This document shows, piece after piece, positions 27,801-36,302 of a stretch of 64,000 bases of DNA; the stretch's first letter is position 1, and every line of letters starts with the position of its first letter. This stretch comes from Arenimonas caeni (GTDB lineage: Bacteria > Pseudomonadota > Gammaproteobacteria > Xanthomonadales > Xanthomonadaceae), in contig NZ_KZ679084.1 in NCBI RefSeq assembly GCF_003024235.1, forward strand, positions 186,001 to 250,000. The letters run 5' to 3'. The translations under genes and the position numbers were made by a program. The notes below the pieces were generated by a model, which was given only the letters and a program-made list of their open reading frames with translations, was not told where the DNA came from and ran no database searches.

Positions 27801-28367
27801 TCAGGTCTCCGGGAGGGCTGGGGCCTCGCCTTCCGGCTCGGTCCCGATGAAAGGTTCGACGGGCATCGCGGGCGATGCCAGGAATTCAAGTTCGGCCGCG
27901 GCTTCGGGCGGCAGGAAGCCGGCCATCCACTCGGCGCCGCGCTGCACGGCCGGCATGAAGCGCGATTCGCTCCACCAGGCATCGCGCGGCACCGGCGTGA
28001 AGCCCAGCAGCAGCACCAGCACGCAGGCCAGCACCAGGCCGCGCACCAGGCCGAAGCCGATGCCCAGCACGCGGTCGGTGGCCGACAGGCCGGTGTTGGC
28101 GATCAGCTTGCCGATCGCCCAGGTCGCCAGGCCACCCAGCAGCAGCGTGCCGACGAACACGCCGGCATAGCCGAGGAACAGCCGCGCCGAGGCGGCCTCG
28201 ACGCCGGTGAAATAAGCCGCGAGGTCGGCACCGAAGGCCACCGACAGCCAGAACGCCGCCACCCACACCGTCAGCGACAGCACCTCGACCACGAAACCGC
28301 GCCACAGGCCGACGGCCATCGAGACCGCCAGCACCGTCAGCAGCGCGTAGTCGGCCCAGTTGAGCAT
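27801..28367 (-). CDS. cvpA: CvpA family membrane protein
   Basis: 188 residues with four hydrophobic segments in the first ~135: ADYALLTVLAVSMAVGLWRG, a second with AFWLSVAFG, GVFVGTLLLGGLATWAIG and LVRGLVLACVLVLLLGF. CvpA is an inner-membrane protein linked to colicin V export and envelope stress tolerance; its biochemical role is unclear. It sits between the SPOR protein (2-nt gap) and purF (3-nt gap). Confidence 0.9.
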   Translation of the reverse strand: MLNWADYALLTVLAVSMAVGLWRGFVVEVLSLTVWVAAFWLSVAFGADLAAYFTGVEAASARLFLGYAGVFVGTLLLGGLATWAIGKLIANTGLSATDRVLGIGFGLVRGLVLACVLVLLLGFTPVPRDAWWSESRFMPAVQRGAEWMAGFLPPEAAAELEFLASPAMPVEPFIGTEPEGEAPALPET

Positions 28368-28369
28368 GC

Positions 28370-29353
28370 TCAGGGGTGCGAAACGACGATCAGGTCGCGC
28401 ATGCCCAGCTTCGAGGCCACGCTGTCGCGCAGGCGTTCGGCGGCGGCGCGGTCGGCCTCGGGCCCCACGCGCACGCGCCACACGGTGCCCCGCTCGGTCT
28501 GCACGCGCTGGTGGAAGGCGACGAAGCCGGCGGCGCGGGCGCGGTCGCGCAGTGCGCTGGCATCCGCTTCGCTGGAGAAGGCCCCCAGCTGCACGGCGAA
28601 ACCGACGTTGGCCGCGGCGGCCGGGCGGGTCGGCACGGGAGCCGGCGTGGCGCTCGCGTCGAGCGCGACCACGACGGTCGGGGAACCGGCCACGCGCTCG
28701 GCGCGCTGGCGGGCGGCCTCGGCCAGGGCGCGTTCGGCGTAGGGACCAACGCGCAGGCGCATGGCCGGCTTGCCGTTGACGTCCACCGTCTCGCTGGTGA
28801 CCGGCAGCCCGGCCGCGCGCAGCTTGTCGGCCAGGGCGCGGGCGTTGGCGAGGTTGGAGAAGCTGCCGACATTGACGGCGTAGCGGCCACCGGCGGCGGC
28901 GGCGGGAAGCGGGGTCGGATCGGCCGCCGGCGTCGGGGCGGGCGCAGGCGTCGGCGCGGGTGCGGGCGGGGGCGTGGTTTCGCGCGCGATCGGCTGGCCG
29001 GTGGCGGCGTCGACGGCCTGCGGCGGCGCCTCCTCCTCCGGCGCCACCACCGGCGCGTCCACGCGCGGGGCGGCCTCGCTGCCGGCGTCCACGGTGGCGA
29101 CGGCATTGGGGTCGTCGGACGGCGCGACCGGCGTGCCCAGCACCGGGCCGCCGGTGCTTTCCGGCTGCGGCAGCGCCAGCGGCAGCTCGCGGGTCTCGAA
29201 ATCCTGGTCCGGCGCGTCGGGCATCGACAGCGGCACCTGCGCCGCGCCCTGCGACTCGACGTCGGGGCCCTGCAGGAGCATCGGAAGGAAGATCATTGCC
29301 AGCGCCACCAGCACGGCGGCACCGATCAGGCGCTGTTTCAGGGCGGAATCCAT
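28370..29353 (-). CDS. dedD: SPOR-domain cell-division protein (DedD-like) with two SPOR repeats
   Basis: 327 residues. One N-terminal membrane segment (about 8-28, LIGAAVLVALAMIFLPMLL), a long Pro/Ala-rich linker, and two SPOR repeats: RYAVNVGSFSNLANARAL (about 175) and VGFAVQLGAFSSEADASAL (about 253). SPOR domains bind denuded peptidoglycan at the septum. E. coli DedD has one such domain, so the duplication is a lineage feature. It starts 63 nt beyond folC's stop. Confidence 0.87.
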   Translation of the reverse strand: MDSALKQRLIGAAVLVALAMIFLPMLLQGPDVESQGAAQVPLSMPDAPDQDFETRELPLALPQPESTGGPVLGTPVAPSDDPNAVATVDAGSEAAPRVDAPVVAPEEEAPPQAVDAATGQPIARETTPPPAPAPTPAPAPTPAADPTPLPAAAAGGRYAVNVGSFSNLANARALADKLRAAGLPVTSETVDVNGKPAMRLRVGPYAERALAEAARQRAERVAGSPTVVVALDASATPAPVPTRPAAAANVGFAVQLGAFSSEADASALRDRARAAGFVAFHQRVQTERGTVWRVRVGPEADRAAAERLRDSVASKLGMRDLIVVSHP

Positions 29354-29416
29354 CGGGGGCGTCGGTCCGGCCGGAGGAGTGGCCTGAATTATAGCCGGGT
29401 TGCCGGCCGCGCCGGT

Positions 29417-30664
29417 TCAGCCGGGCGACATCGCCGCCGCGACGGTGTGGAAGGAACCGAACACCAGCACCCTGCCCTGCGCGCCGGCCGCCTGCCGGGC
29501 CGCGGCCAGGGCGTCGGCCAGGCTCCGGTGCGGGTGCAGGATGTCGGCCGGCAGGTGTTCGCCCAGCCGGCGGGCCAGCTCATCCACCGGCAGGCCGCGC
29601 CGGCCGGCGTCGGTGATCGGGCCCAGGTGCCAGGCCTGCAGCCAGGGCGCCAGCGCCTCGCAGACGCCGCCCAGGTCCTTGTCGGCCAGGGCGCTGAACA
29701 CGGCGACGGTGGTTTTCGGGTTCGCCTGCAGCCAGGCCGCGAGCTGGCGCGCACCTTGCGGGTTGTGCGCCACGTCGAGCACGGTCTCCGGCTCGCCGGC
29801 CAGCACCTGCAGGCGGCCGGGCGCGCGCGCCGAGGCCACGCCCTCGCGGATCGCCGCGTCCGGCACCGGCAGGTCGAGCGCACGCAGCGCGGCGATGGCG
29901 GCGGCGGCGTTGTCGCGCTGGGCCGGGGCAGCCATCGCCGGGTCGGGCAGTTCGATCTCGTAGCCGGGCTCGCGCCAGCGCCAGCCGGCCCCGAGCACGT
30001 CGACCAGGTAGTCCGAATGCCCGCGGATGGCGAATGCGCCAATGGCATAGGCGCGACGCAGCACCGACGAGGGCGGGTCCTTCTCGGCCAGCACGCAGGG
30101 CTTGCCGGCGCGCAGGATGCCGGCCTTCTCGGCGCCGATGGCCTCGCGGTCCTCGCCCAGGTAGTCCTGGTGGTCGAGGTCGACGGTGGTGATGACGGCG
30201 CAGTCGGGGTCGACGATGTTGGTGGCGTCCAGCCGCCCGCCCAGGCCCACCTCGAGGATCGCCAGGTCGAGGTCGGCGGCCTCGAACAGCAGCAGCGCCG
30301 CCAGCGTGCCGAACTCGAAGAAGGTCAGCGGCACGTCGCCGCGCGCGGCCTCGATGCGTTCGAAGGCCGCCACCAGCGCCTCGTCGGCCGCCTCGGTGCC
30401 GTCGATGCGCACGCGCTCGTTGTAGCGCAGCAGGTGCGGCGAGGTGTAGGCGCCGGTGCGCAGGCCGGCCGCGCGCGCGATCGCCTCGAGGAAGGCCACC
30501 GTCGAGCCCTTGCCATTGGTGCCGCCGACGGTGATGACGTGGCGCGCCGGCCTGCCGACGCCCAGCCGCTTCGCCACCTCGCCCACGCGTTCGAGGCCCA
30601 TGTCGATGGACTTGGGGTGGACCCGCTGCTGGTAATCCAGCCATTGCGCGAGGGTGCGTGCCAT
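29417..30664 (-). CDS. folC: Bifunctional folylpolyglutamate/dihydrofolate synthase
   Basis: 415 residues. FolC adds glutamates to dihydropteroate and tetrahydrofolate. Signatures are the P-loop TVGGTNGKGSTVAFLEAI (about 43-60), YTSPHLLRYNERVRIDG, the Mg-binding segment LEVGLGGRLDATN, and LDVAHNPQGARQL in the C-terminal ligase domain. In many relatives accD lies directly upstream. Here the upstream neighbour is a divergent P-type ATPase, so accD has moved or is elsewhere. Confidence 0.95.
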   Translation of the reverse strand: MARTLAQWLDYQQRVHPKSIDMGLERVGEVAKRLGVGRPARHVITVGGTNGKGSTVAFLEAIARAAGLRTGAYTSPHLLRYNERVRIDGTEAADEALVAAFERIEAARGDVPLTFFEFGTLAALLLFEAADLDLAILEVGLGGRLDATNIVDPDCAVITTVDLDHQDYLGEDREAIGAEKAGILRAGKPCVLAEKDPPSSVLRRAYAIGAFAIRGHSDYLVDVLGAGWRWREPGYEIELPDPAMAAPAQRDNAAAAIAALRALDLPVPDAAIREGVASARAPGRLQVLAGEPETVLDVAHNPQGARQLAAWLQANPKTTVAVFSALADKDLGGVCEALAPWLQAWHLGPITDAGRRGLPVDELARRLGEHLPADILHPHRSLADALAAARQAAGAQGRVLVFGSFHTVAAAMSPG

Positions 30665-30706
30665 GGCGGCATTATCCGCCGGCGGCGCGGGTGGCGACAG
30701 TCGCCG

Positions 30707-30735
30707 TTGTCGGCCGGCCCCGGGTGCCCTACCCT
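30707..30735 (+). promoter_or_regulatory. Candidate promoter of the P-type ATPase, leaderless arrangement
   Basis: TTGTCG (30707-30712) and TACCCT (30730-30735) are spaced by 17 bp. The ATG at 30742 begins 6 nt after the -10 box, which places the transcription start on or next to the start codon. No Shine-Dalgarno is present before it. This suggests leaderless translation. Identified by eye. Confidence 0.4.
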
Positions 30736-30741
30736 GCCGCC

Positions 30742-33408
30742 ATGAGCGACTGGCACACCCGCGACATCGAGGGCGCCATCCAGGCGCTGTTCGCCCGAGC
30801 CGATGGCCTGGCCGGCGAAGAGGCCGCGCGCCGCCTGCAGGTTCACGGCCCGAACCGGTTGCCGGAACCGGCACGCACGCACCCCGCCCTGCGCTTCCTG
30901 CGCCAGTTCCACAACATCCTCATTTACGTGCTGCTGGGCGCCGCGGTGGTGACCGCCCTGCTTGGCCACGGTGTGGACACCGCGGTGATCCTGGCGGTGG
31001 TGCTGGCCAACGCGATCATCGGCCACCTCCAGGAAGGCAAGGCCGAGCGCGCGATGGAGGCCCTGCGCGGGCTGCTGGCGCCGCGCGCCGCGGTGCTTCG
31101 CGACGGCCGCCGGGTCGGCGTGGACGCAAGCGCACTGGTGCCGGGCGACGTGGTGCTGCTCGAAGCCGGCGACCGCGTGCCAGCCGACCTGCGCCTGCTG
31201 CAGGTGCGCGGCTTGCAGGTGCAGGAGGCGCTGCTCACTGGCGAGTCTGTGCCGGTGGAAAAACAGCCGGCGCCGGTGGCCGCCGACGCGCCGCTGGGCG
31301 ACCGCAGCTGCCTGGCCTTCAGCGGCACCTTGGTCACCGCCGGCCAGGGTCGCGGCCTGGTGGTGGGCACCGGCGCCGACACCGAGATCGGCCGCATCAG
31401 CGGCCTGCTGACGCGCGTCGAGACGCTGGAAACGCCGCTGGTGCGCCAAATGGATGCCTTCGCCCGCGGCCTGACCTTCGCCATCCTCGGGGCGGCCGCG
31501 CTGTTGCTGGTTCTTGGCCATTTCGCGGGCGGCCGTGCGTTTGCCGAGGTCTTCATGGCCGTGGTGGGCCTGGCGGTCGCAGCCATCCCGGAAGGCCTGC
31601 CGGCCGTGCTGACCATCACCCTGGCCGTGGGTGTGCAGGCGATGGCCAGACGCAATGCCATCGTGCGCCGCCTGCCGGCGATCGAGACCCTGGGCGCGGT
31701 CTCGGTGATCTGCACCGACAAGACCGGCACGCTCACCCGCAACGAAATGGTGGTGGCCACCGTGGCGCTGGCCGGCGTGCGTTACCGCGTCGAAGGCGAG
31801 GGTTACGCCCCGCAGGGCCGCCTGCTGCTCGAATCCGGCAATGGCCCGGATCCGCCGGCGCTGGCCTGGCTGGCGCGGGCCTGCGCGCTGTGCAACGACG
31901 CCGCCCTGCATTCGCGCGACGGCGAGTGGCAGGTCGAGGGTGACCCGATGGAAGGAGCGCTGCTGGCCCTGGCCGGCAAGGCCGGCGTCGACCTCGGCCA
32001 GGTCGGTGCCCAGTGGCCACGCGTGGATGCGATTCCCTTCGATGCGCGCCATCGGTTCATGGCCAGCCTGCACCACGACCACACCGGCCACGCGGTGGCC
32101 CTGGCCAAGGGCGCGCCCGAGCGCCTGCTGGCGATGTGCGCGCACCAGCGAGGCGAGAACGGCGACGAAGCCCTGGACGTCGACGCCTGGTGCGAGGCCG
32201 CTGACGCCATCGCCGCGCGTGGCCAGCGCGTACTCGCCTTCGCGCTTCGCGAGATGCCCGCGGGCAGCACCCGCCTGGACTTCGCCGACGTCGAAGGGCC
32301 GATGGTGCTGCTGGGGCTGGTCGGCCTGGTGGATCCGCCGCGTCCCGAGGCCGTGGCAGCCGTCGCCGACTGCCGGCGCGCCGGCATCCGCGTCAAGATG
32401 ATCACCGGCGACCACGCCGGCACGGCCGCCGCCATCGGCGCCGAAGTCGGGCTGGAGGCGCCCGGCCGCGTGCTCACCGGCGCCGACCTCGACCAGCTCG
32501 ACGACGACGCGCTGCGCGAGACTGTCTGGCACACCGACGTGTTCGCCCGCACCAGCCCCGAGCACAAATTACGGCTGGTGATGGCGCTGCAGTCGCTGGG
32601 GCGCGTCGTGGCGATGACCGGCGACGGCGTCAACGACGCCCCCGCGCTCAAGCGCGCCGACGCCGGCATCGCCATGGGCCGCGGCGGCAGCGAGGCAGCC
32701 AAGGAAGCGGCGGAACTGGTGCTGGCCGACGACAACTTCGCCTCCATCGCCGCCGCGGTGCGCGAGGGGCGCACGGTCTACGACAACCTGCGCAAGGTGA
32801 TCCGCTGGACCCTGCCGACCAATGCCGGCGAGGCCGGCACGATCATCATCGCGCTGCTGGCAGGGCTGGCGCTTCCGGTGACGCCGGTGCAGATCCTGTG
32901 GGTGAACCTGGCCACGGCCATCACCCTGGGACTGGCGCTGGCCTTCGAACCGATCGAGGCCAACACCATGCGCCGGCCGCCGCGTCGGCCCGAGGAACCG
33001 CTGCTCAACCGCCATCTGGCCTGGCACATCACGCTGGTGGCCAGCCTGTTCGTGCTGGCGGTGTTCGGCATGTTCGAGTGGGCGCTGGCGCGCGGGCATT
33101 CGATCGAGCTGGCGCGAACGATGGCGGTCAACACGCTGGTGGTGCTGGAGATCTTCCACCTCTTCCACGTGCGCAACCTTCACGGCACCTCGTTCAACCT
33201 GCAGGCGCTCAAGGGCACGCCGGTGATCTGGCTCACCATCACGATCGTCACCGCCGCGCAGTTCGCCATCACCTACGTGCCGGCGCTGCAGCAGGTATTC
33301 GGCACCGCCGCCGTGCCGCTGGCCGAGGGCGTGGTGGTGGTTTCGCTCGGCATGCTGCTGCTCATGGTGCTGGAAACCGAAAAGGCCCTGCGGCTCAGGC
33401 GCACCTGA
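30742..33408 (+). CDS. P2-type cation-transporting ATPase
   Basis: 888 residues. N-terminal cation-ATPase domain, actuator LLTGESVPVEKQ, PEGLP in M4 (about 283-287), phosphorylation site Asp326 in CTDKTGTLTRNE, nucleotide domain KGAPERLL, and hinge MTGDGVNDAPALKRADAGIAMG. About ten membrane segments. PEGLP resembles calcium or Na/K ATPases, but M6 reads WVNLATAITLGLAL, with Ala where Ca2+ pumps have Asp. The ion is therefore uncertain. Two C-terminal segments follow; the protein ends in a basic tail. Divergent from folC. Confidence 0.93.
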   Translation: MSDWHTRDIEGAIQALFARADGLAGEEAARRLQVHGPNRLPEPARTHPALRFLRQFHNILIYVLLGAAVVTALLGHGVDTAVILAVVLANAIIGHLQEGKAERAMEALRGLLAPRAAVLRDGRRVGVDASALVPGDVVLLEAGDRVPADLRLLQVRGLQVQEALLTGESVPVEKQPAPVAADAPLGDRSCLAFSGTLVTAGQGRGLVVGTGADTEIGRISGLLTRVETLETPLVRQMDAFARGLTFAILGAAALLLVLGHFAGGRAFAEVFMAVVGLAVAAIPEGLPAVLTITLAVGVQAMARRNAIVRRLPAIETLGAVSVICTDKTGTLTRNEMVVATVALAGVRYRVEGEGYAPQGRLLLESGNGPDPPALAWLARACALCNDAALHSRDGEWQVEGDPMEGALLALAGKAGVDLGQVGAQWPRVDAIPFDARHRFMASLHHDHTGHAVALAKGAPERLLAMCAHQRGENGDEALDVDAWCEAADAIAARGQRVLAFALREMPAGSTRLDFADVEGPMVLLGLVGLVDPPRPEAVAAVADCRRAGIRVKMITGDHAGTAAAIGAEVGLEAPGRVLTGADLDQLDDDALRETVWHTDVFARTSPEHKLRLVMALQSLGRVVAMTGDGVNDAPALKRADAGIAMGRGGSEAAKEAAELVLADDNFASIAAAVREGRTVYDNLRKVIRWTLPTNAGEAGTIIIALLAGLALPVTPVQILWVNLATAITLGLALAFEPIEANTMRRPPRRPEEPLLNRHLAWHITLVASLFVLAVFGMFEWALARGHSIELARTMAVNTLVVLEIFHLFHVRNLHGTSFNLQALKGTPVIWLTITIVTAAQFAITYVPALQQVFGTAAVPLAEGVVVVSLGMLLLMVLETEKALRLRRT

Positions 33409-33475
33409 GCCTGCCGCTGCCCCCCGGCACGCGCTTGCCGTAAGGTGGCGGGACCGCAACGCACGAGGAGCCCCG

Positions 33476-33646
33476 GTGGCCAAGCCCAATTATTCGTTCG
33501 AAAAACGCCAGCGCGAGCTCGCCAAGCAGAAGAAGAAGGCCGAGAAAGAGTCGGAAAAGGCCGCCCGCAAGCGCGCCAACCAGTCGCAGCCGGACGCAGA
33601 AGTGGCCGACGCCCCGGACGGCGACCCGCCCGCCCGGGGCGACTGA
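33476..33646 (+). CDS. Small highly charged conserved protein
   Basis: 56 residues from a GTG start with AGGAG 6 nt upstream. The sequence begins VAKPNYSFEKRQRELAKQKK, continues as a Lys/Glu/Ala helix to about residue 40, and ends in an acidic tail. The opening KPNYSFEKRQRELAKKKK pattern recurs in many proteobacterial small proteins of unknown role. It is a probable single alpha helix. It lies 67 nt after the ATPase and converges with the phosphatase gene. Confidence 0.68.
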   Translation: MAKPNYSFEKRQRELAKQKKKAEKESEKAARKRANQSQPDAEVADAPDGDPPARGD

Positions 33647-33659
33647 GCCCCGTCCCGCC

Positions 33660-34307
33660 CTAGAGCGCCCGGTGCACCGCCTCGCCGAACAGCGGGGTGT
33701 GGTGCTGGCAGTCGTTCAGGCGCACCACTTCCAGCGCGTCCACGCCGCTGCCTTCGAGCAGGTTGAGCGTGGTCGGCGCCTGCCGGAACGACCACAGGCG
33801 CGAGAGCGACAGGCCGAGGATGCGGCACAGGATGACGCGGTTGACCGCGTCGTGCGCCACCACCAGCAGCGTGTCGGCCTCGCCCAGGCCTTCGCAGGCC
33901 GCGGCGAAGGCCGGCCAGGCGCGTTCGAGCACCTGGCCCAGCGATTCACCGCCGCCGGGCATCTGCACCGTCGCCGGCGACTCGCGCCAGGCGCGCAGGC
34001 GCTCGGGGTCGCGCGCGCGGATCTCGGAGGCCAGCAGGCCTTCCCAGTCGCCGTGGGCGATCTCGGCCAGGCCGGGGTCGATCGTCAGCAGGCCGGCGCG
34101 CTCGTCGCCCAGCGCCAGCTCGGCCGTGCGGCGCGCGCGCGACAGCGGCGAGGCGACCGCACGCGTGATGGGCAGTTCGCGCAGGCGCTGGCCGAGCGCG
34201 CGCGCCTGGCCTTCGCCGGTTTCCGAGAGCGCGATGTCGCGCTGGCCCTGGTAGCGGCCTTCGGCGTTCCACGGGGTCTCGCCGTGGCGGGCAAGCAGGA
34301 TGCGCAT
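33660..34307 (-). CDS. Histidine phosphatase family protein (phosphoglycerate mutase-like)
   Basis: 215 residues. Catalytic RHG motif at the N-terminus (LLARHGETPWNAEGRYQGQ) with second His in LLVVAHDAVNRVIL and the acid in GDWEGL. This subgroup includes cofactor-independent phosphatases such as GpmB or alpha-ribazole phosphatase. The start overlaps the serA stop by 1 nt. That placement suggests it could be the missing phosphoserine phosphatase of the serine branch, as seen for some histidine-phosphatase PSPs, but this is inference. Confidence 0.85.
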   Translation of the reverse strand: MRILLARHGETPWNAEGRYQGQRDIALSETGEGQARALGQRLRELPITRAVASPLSRARRTAELALGDERAGLLTIDPGLAEIAHGDWEGLLASEIRARDPERLRAWRESPATVQMPGGGESLGQVLERAWPAFAAACEGLGEADTLLVVAHDAVNRVILCRILGLSLSRLWSFRQAPTTLNLLEGSGVDALEVVRLNDCQHHTPLFGEAVHRAL

Positions 34308-35869
34308 CAGAGCTGCTCCATCGAAACGATGCCGGGGATGCCGCGCAGCGAGGCGAGCTGGGGCGCGGCGACTTCGCGGTCGACCGTGATCGCCGCCACC
34401 GCGCCGCCGTCGCCGGTGGCGCCGAGCGAGAAGTTGACGATATTCACGCCGGCCGCGCCCAGGTGCGAGCCGACCAGGCCGATCACGCCGGGCCTGTCCT
34501 CGTTGCGCATCAGCAGGATGTGCGCCAGCGGGTCGAAGTCGAGCTCGACGCCGTCCAGGCGCACCACGCGCGGACCGCGGTGCAGGGTGGCCTCGATTGC
34601 GCGCGACTGGCCGCCGCCCTCGACGCGGATGCGCAGCAGGCGGTCGAAACCGTCGCCGTCCCCGCCCAGGGTCTCGGCCACTTCCAGGCCGCGCGCGGCG
34701 GCCTCGTGCAGCGCGTTCACCGGCGTCACCCGGCCCGAGGCCGGACCCAGCAGCGCCGCCACCAGCAGGCGGGTCAGCGGGCGCGTGTCGAGCCCTTCGG
34801 TGCGGCCCGAGTAGGTGACCTGCAGCTTCACCGGCGCCGGCACCAGGCGCGCGGCCAGCTTGCCCAGCGCGGTCATCAGCGGCATCCAGGGGCCGACCTC
34901 GCGCGCGGTCTCCGGCGTGAGCGGCGGCAGGTTGACGCAGCCCGCGACCGCGCCGGTGGCCACGAAGTCGATGATCTGCCGCGCCAGGATCGTGCTCACC
35001 GCCTGCTGCGCCTCGCCGGTGCTGGCGCCCAGGTGCGGCGTGAGCACCAGGCGCGGGTGGCCGCGCAGCGGCGAGTCCTTGGGCAGCGGCTCGGTGGCGA
35101 AGGTGTCGAGCGCGGCGCCGGCGATGTGGCCCTCGTCGAGCAGGCGCAGCAGCGCGCCTTCGTCGACCAGGCCGCCGCGGGCGGCGTTGATCAGGAAGGC
35201 GCCCTTTTTCATGCCGCGCAGGCGGGCTTCGTCGAGCAGGTTGGTGGTTTCCTTGGTGCGCGGGATGTGCAGCGTCACCACGTCGGCCCAGGCCAGCAGC
35301 TGCTCGAGCGTCATCAGCGGCACGCTGCCCTTGCCGGCGGCGGCGGCCGGCAGGAAGGGATCGTGCGCGGCCACTTCCATGCCGATGCCCTGGGCCTTGC
35401 GCGCCACGGTGGCGCCGATGCGGCCCAGGCCAATCACGCCCAGCTTCTTGCCCTCGAGCTCGAAGCCGGTAAGGCCGTTCTTGGGCCACTCGCCGGCCTT
35501 CATGCCGGCGTCGGCGCGCGGCACGTGGCGGGCGAGCGCGAACAGCAGGCTGATGGCGTGCTCGGCGGCGGCCAGGGTGTTGCCGTCGGGCGCGTTCATC
35601 ACCGCGATGCCGCGGGCCGTGGCGGCCTCGACGTCGATGGTGTCCACGCCGGCGCCGGCGCGGCCGATCACGCGCAGCCTGTCGGCCCGCGCCAGGGCCT
35701 CGGCCGGCACCTGGGTGGCCGAGCGCACCAGCACTGCGTCGAAGCCGGCCAGCCGTTCGGCCAGCGCCTTGGGGTCCTTGATCGGCTCGCTCACCTCGAC
35801 CGTCCAGCCCGCCTGGCGGAACAGCTCCAGTCCGTCCTCATGGATGCCATCACAGGCCAGTACACGCAT
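34307..35869 (-). CDS. serA: D-3-phosphoglycerate dehydrogenase
   Basis: 520 residues, the long (ASB plus ACT) form. It oxidises 3-phosphoglycerate to 3-phosphohydroxypyruvate, the first step of serine synthesis. NAD-binding VIGLGRIGATVARKAQG (about 144-160), catalytic Arg in NAARGGLVDEG and His in LTPHLGASTGEAQ. The C-terminal ACT domain (MRNEDRPGVIGLVGSHLG) is a likely serine feedback site. ATG 35869 was chosen: GGAGAG precedes it. The 433-nt upstream region contains hairpins that may be a regulatory leader. Confidence 0.95.
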   Translation of the reverse strand: MRVLACDGIHEDGLELFRQAGWTVEVSEPIKDPKALAERLAGFDAVLVRSATQVPAEALARADRLRVIGRAGAGVDTIDVEAATARGIAVMNAPDGNTLAAAEHAISLLFALARHVPRADAGMKAGEWPKNGLTGFELEGKKLGVIGLGRIGATVARKAQGIGMEVAAHDPFLPAAAAGKGSVPLMTLEQLLAWADVVTLHIPRTKETTNLLDEARLRGMKKGAFLINAARGGLVDEGALLRLLDEGHIAGAALDTFATEPLPKDSPLRGHPRLVLTPHLGASTGEAQQAVSTILARQIIDFVATGAVAGCVNLPPLTPETAREVGPWMPLMTALGKLAARLVPAPVKLQVTYSGRTEGLDTRPLTRLLVAALLGPASGRVTPVNALHEAAARGLEVAETLGGDGDGFDRLLRIRVEGGGQSRAIEATLHRGPRVVRLDGVELDFDPLAHILLMRNEDRPGVIGLVGSHLGAAGVNIVNFSLGATGDGGAVAAITVDREVAAPQLASLRGIPGIVSMEQL

Positions 35870-36302
35870 CACCACTCTCCTCGGTCGACGTTTCGAAGAC
35901 CCGGCGACCCGCCCCGGCCGGGGCGGCATGGCCGGGCCCGGGGTTCAGGCCCTGGAAACACCCGCGGCCGCAAGGGCGGCCGGTGGGATGCACGCGAATT
36001 CCATCGTCTGCCGGCGCGCGAACGGCGCAGGCTTCATCGATGCCGGAGGGCAAGCGAGGCGCCCGGGGGCGCGGTGACCATCAGAAAGCCGGTGCGGGAC
36101 AACGCCACCGGCGTGACTTCGGGTCTGGAGACGGGGCTTCATGAGCATGGGAGTCCAGGACCAACGTGCCGATTTTAGCAGGGCGCCCCTCCGTCGGCCA
36201 GTCGCCCGCGGGGCGGCCTTCACGGCCGGGGCATGACCTTTGGCCTAGGGTTCGCCCCGTCGATTACCCTAGGCTCGACCCTTTCGTTTCCCGTCCCGAG
36301 AC
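35870..36302. other. Gene-free region upstream of serA and of the M13 cluster
   Basis: 433 nt between the divergent serA and first M13 gene. Contents I can see: an 18-bp perfect palindrome at 35909-35926 (CCGCCCCGGCCGGGGCGG); a possible 19-codon leader reading MEFACIPPAALAAAGVSRA from 36004 to 35945 on the minus strand, without a good ribosome site; and a CTAG-containing inverted repeat at 36244-36273. On the minus strand the palindrome lies about 40 nt before the serA start, where a translational attenuator could sit. No known riboswitch pattern recognised. Confidence 0.5.
36244..36273. promoter_or_regulatory. Inverted repeat CCTAGGGT...ACCCTAGG, candidate operator
   Basis: Arms 36244-36251 and 36266-36273 match perfectly with a 14-nt spacer, giving 22 bp centre to centre (about two helical turns). 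CTAG is rare in bacterial genomes. The site ends 29 nt upstream of the first M13 peptidase ATG. It could bind a dimeric regulator or fold as a weak hairpin in the leader. Confidence 0.4.

Noticed and set aside
35909-35926. Perfect 18-bp GC palindrome as a terminator
   Set aside because: No T-run on either side, and it lies just before serA in the transcribed direction; listed only as part of the upstream region.
35945-36223. 92-codon minus-strand frame upstream of serA
   Set aside because: No ribosome site and a composition like a random high-GC frame; I kept only a weak mention of a short leader at its end.
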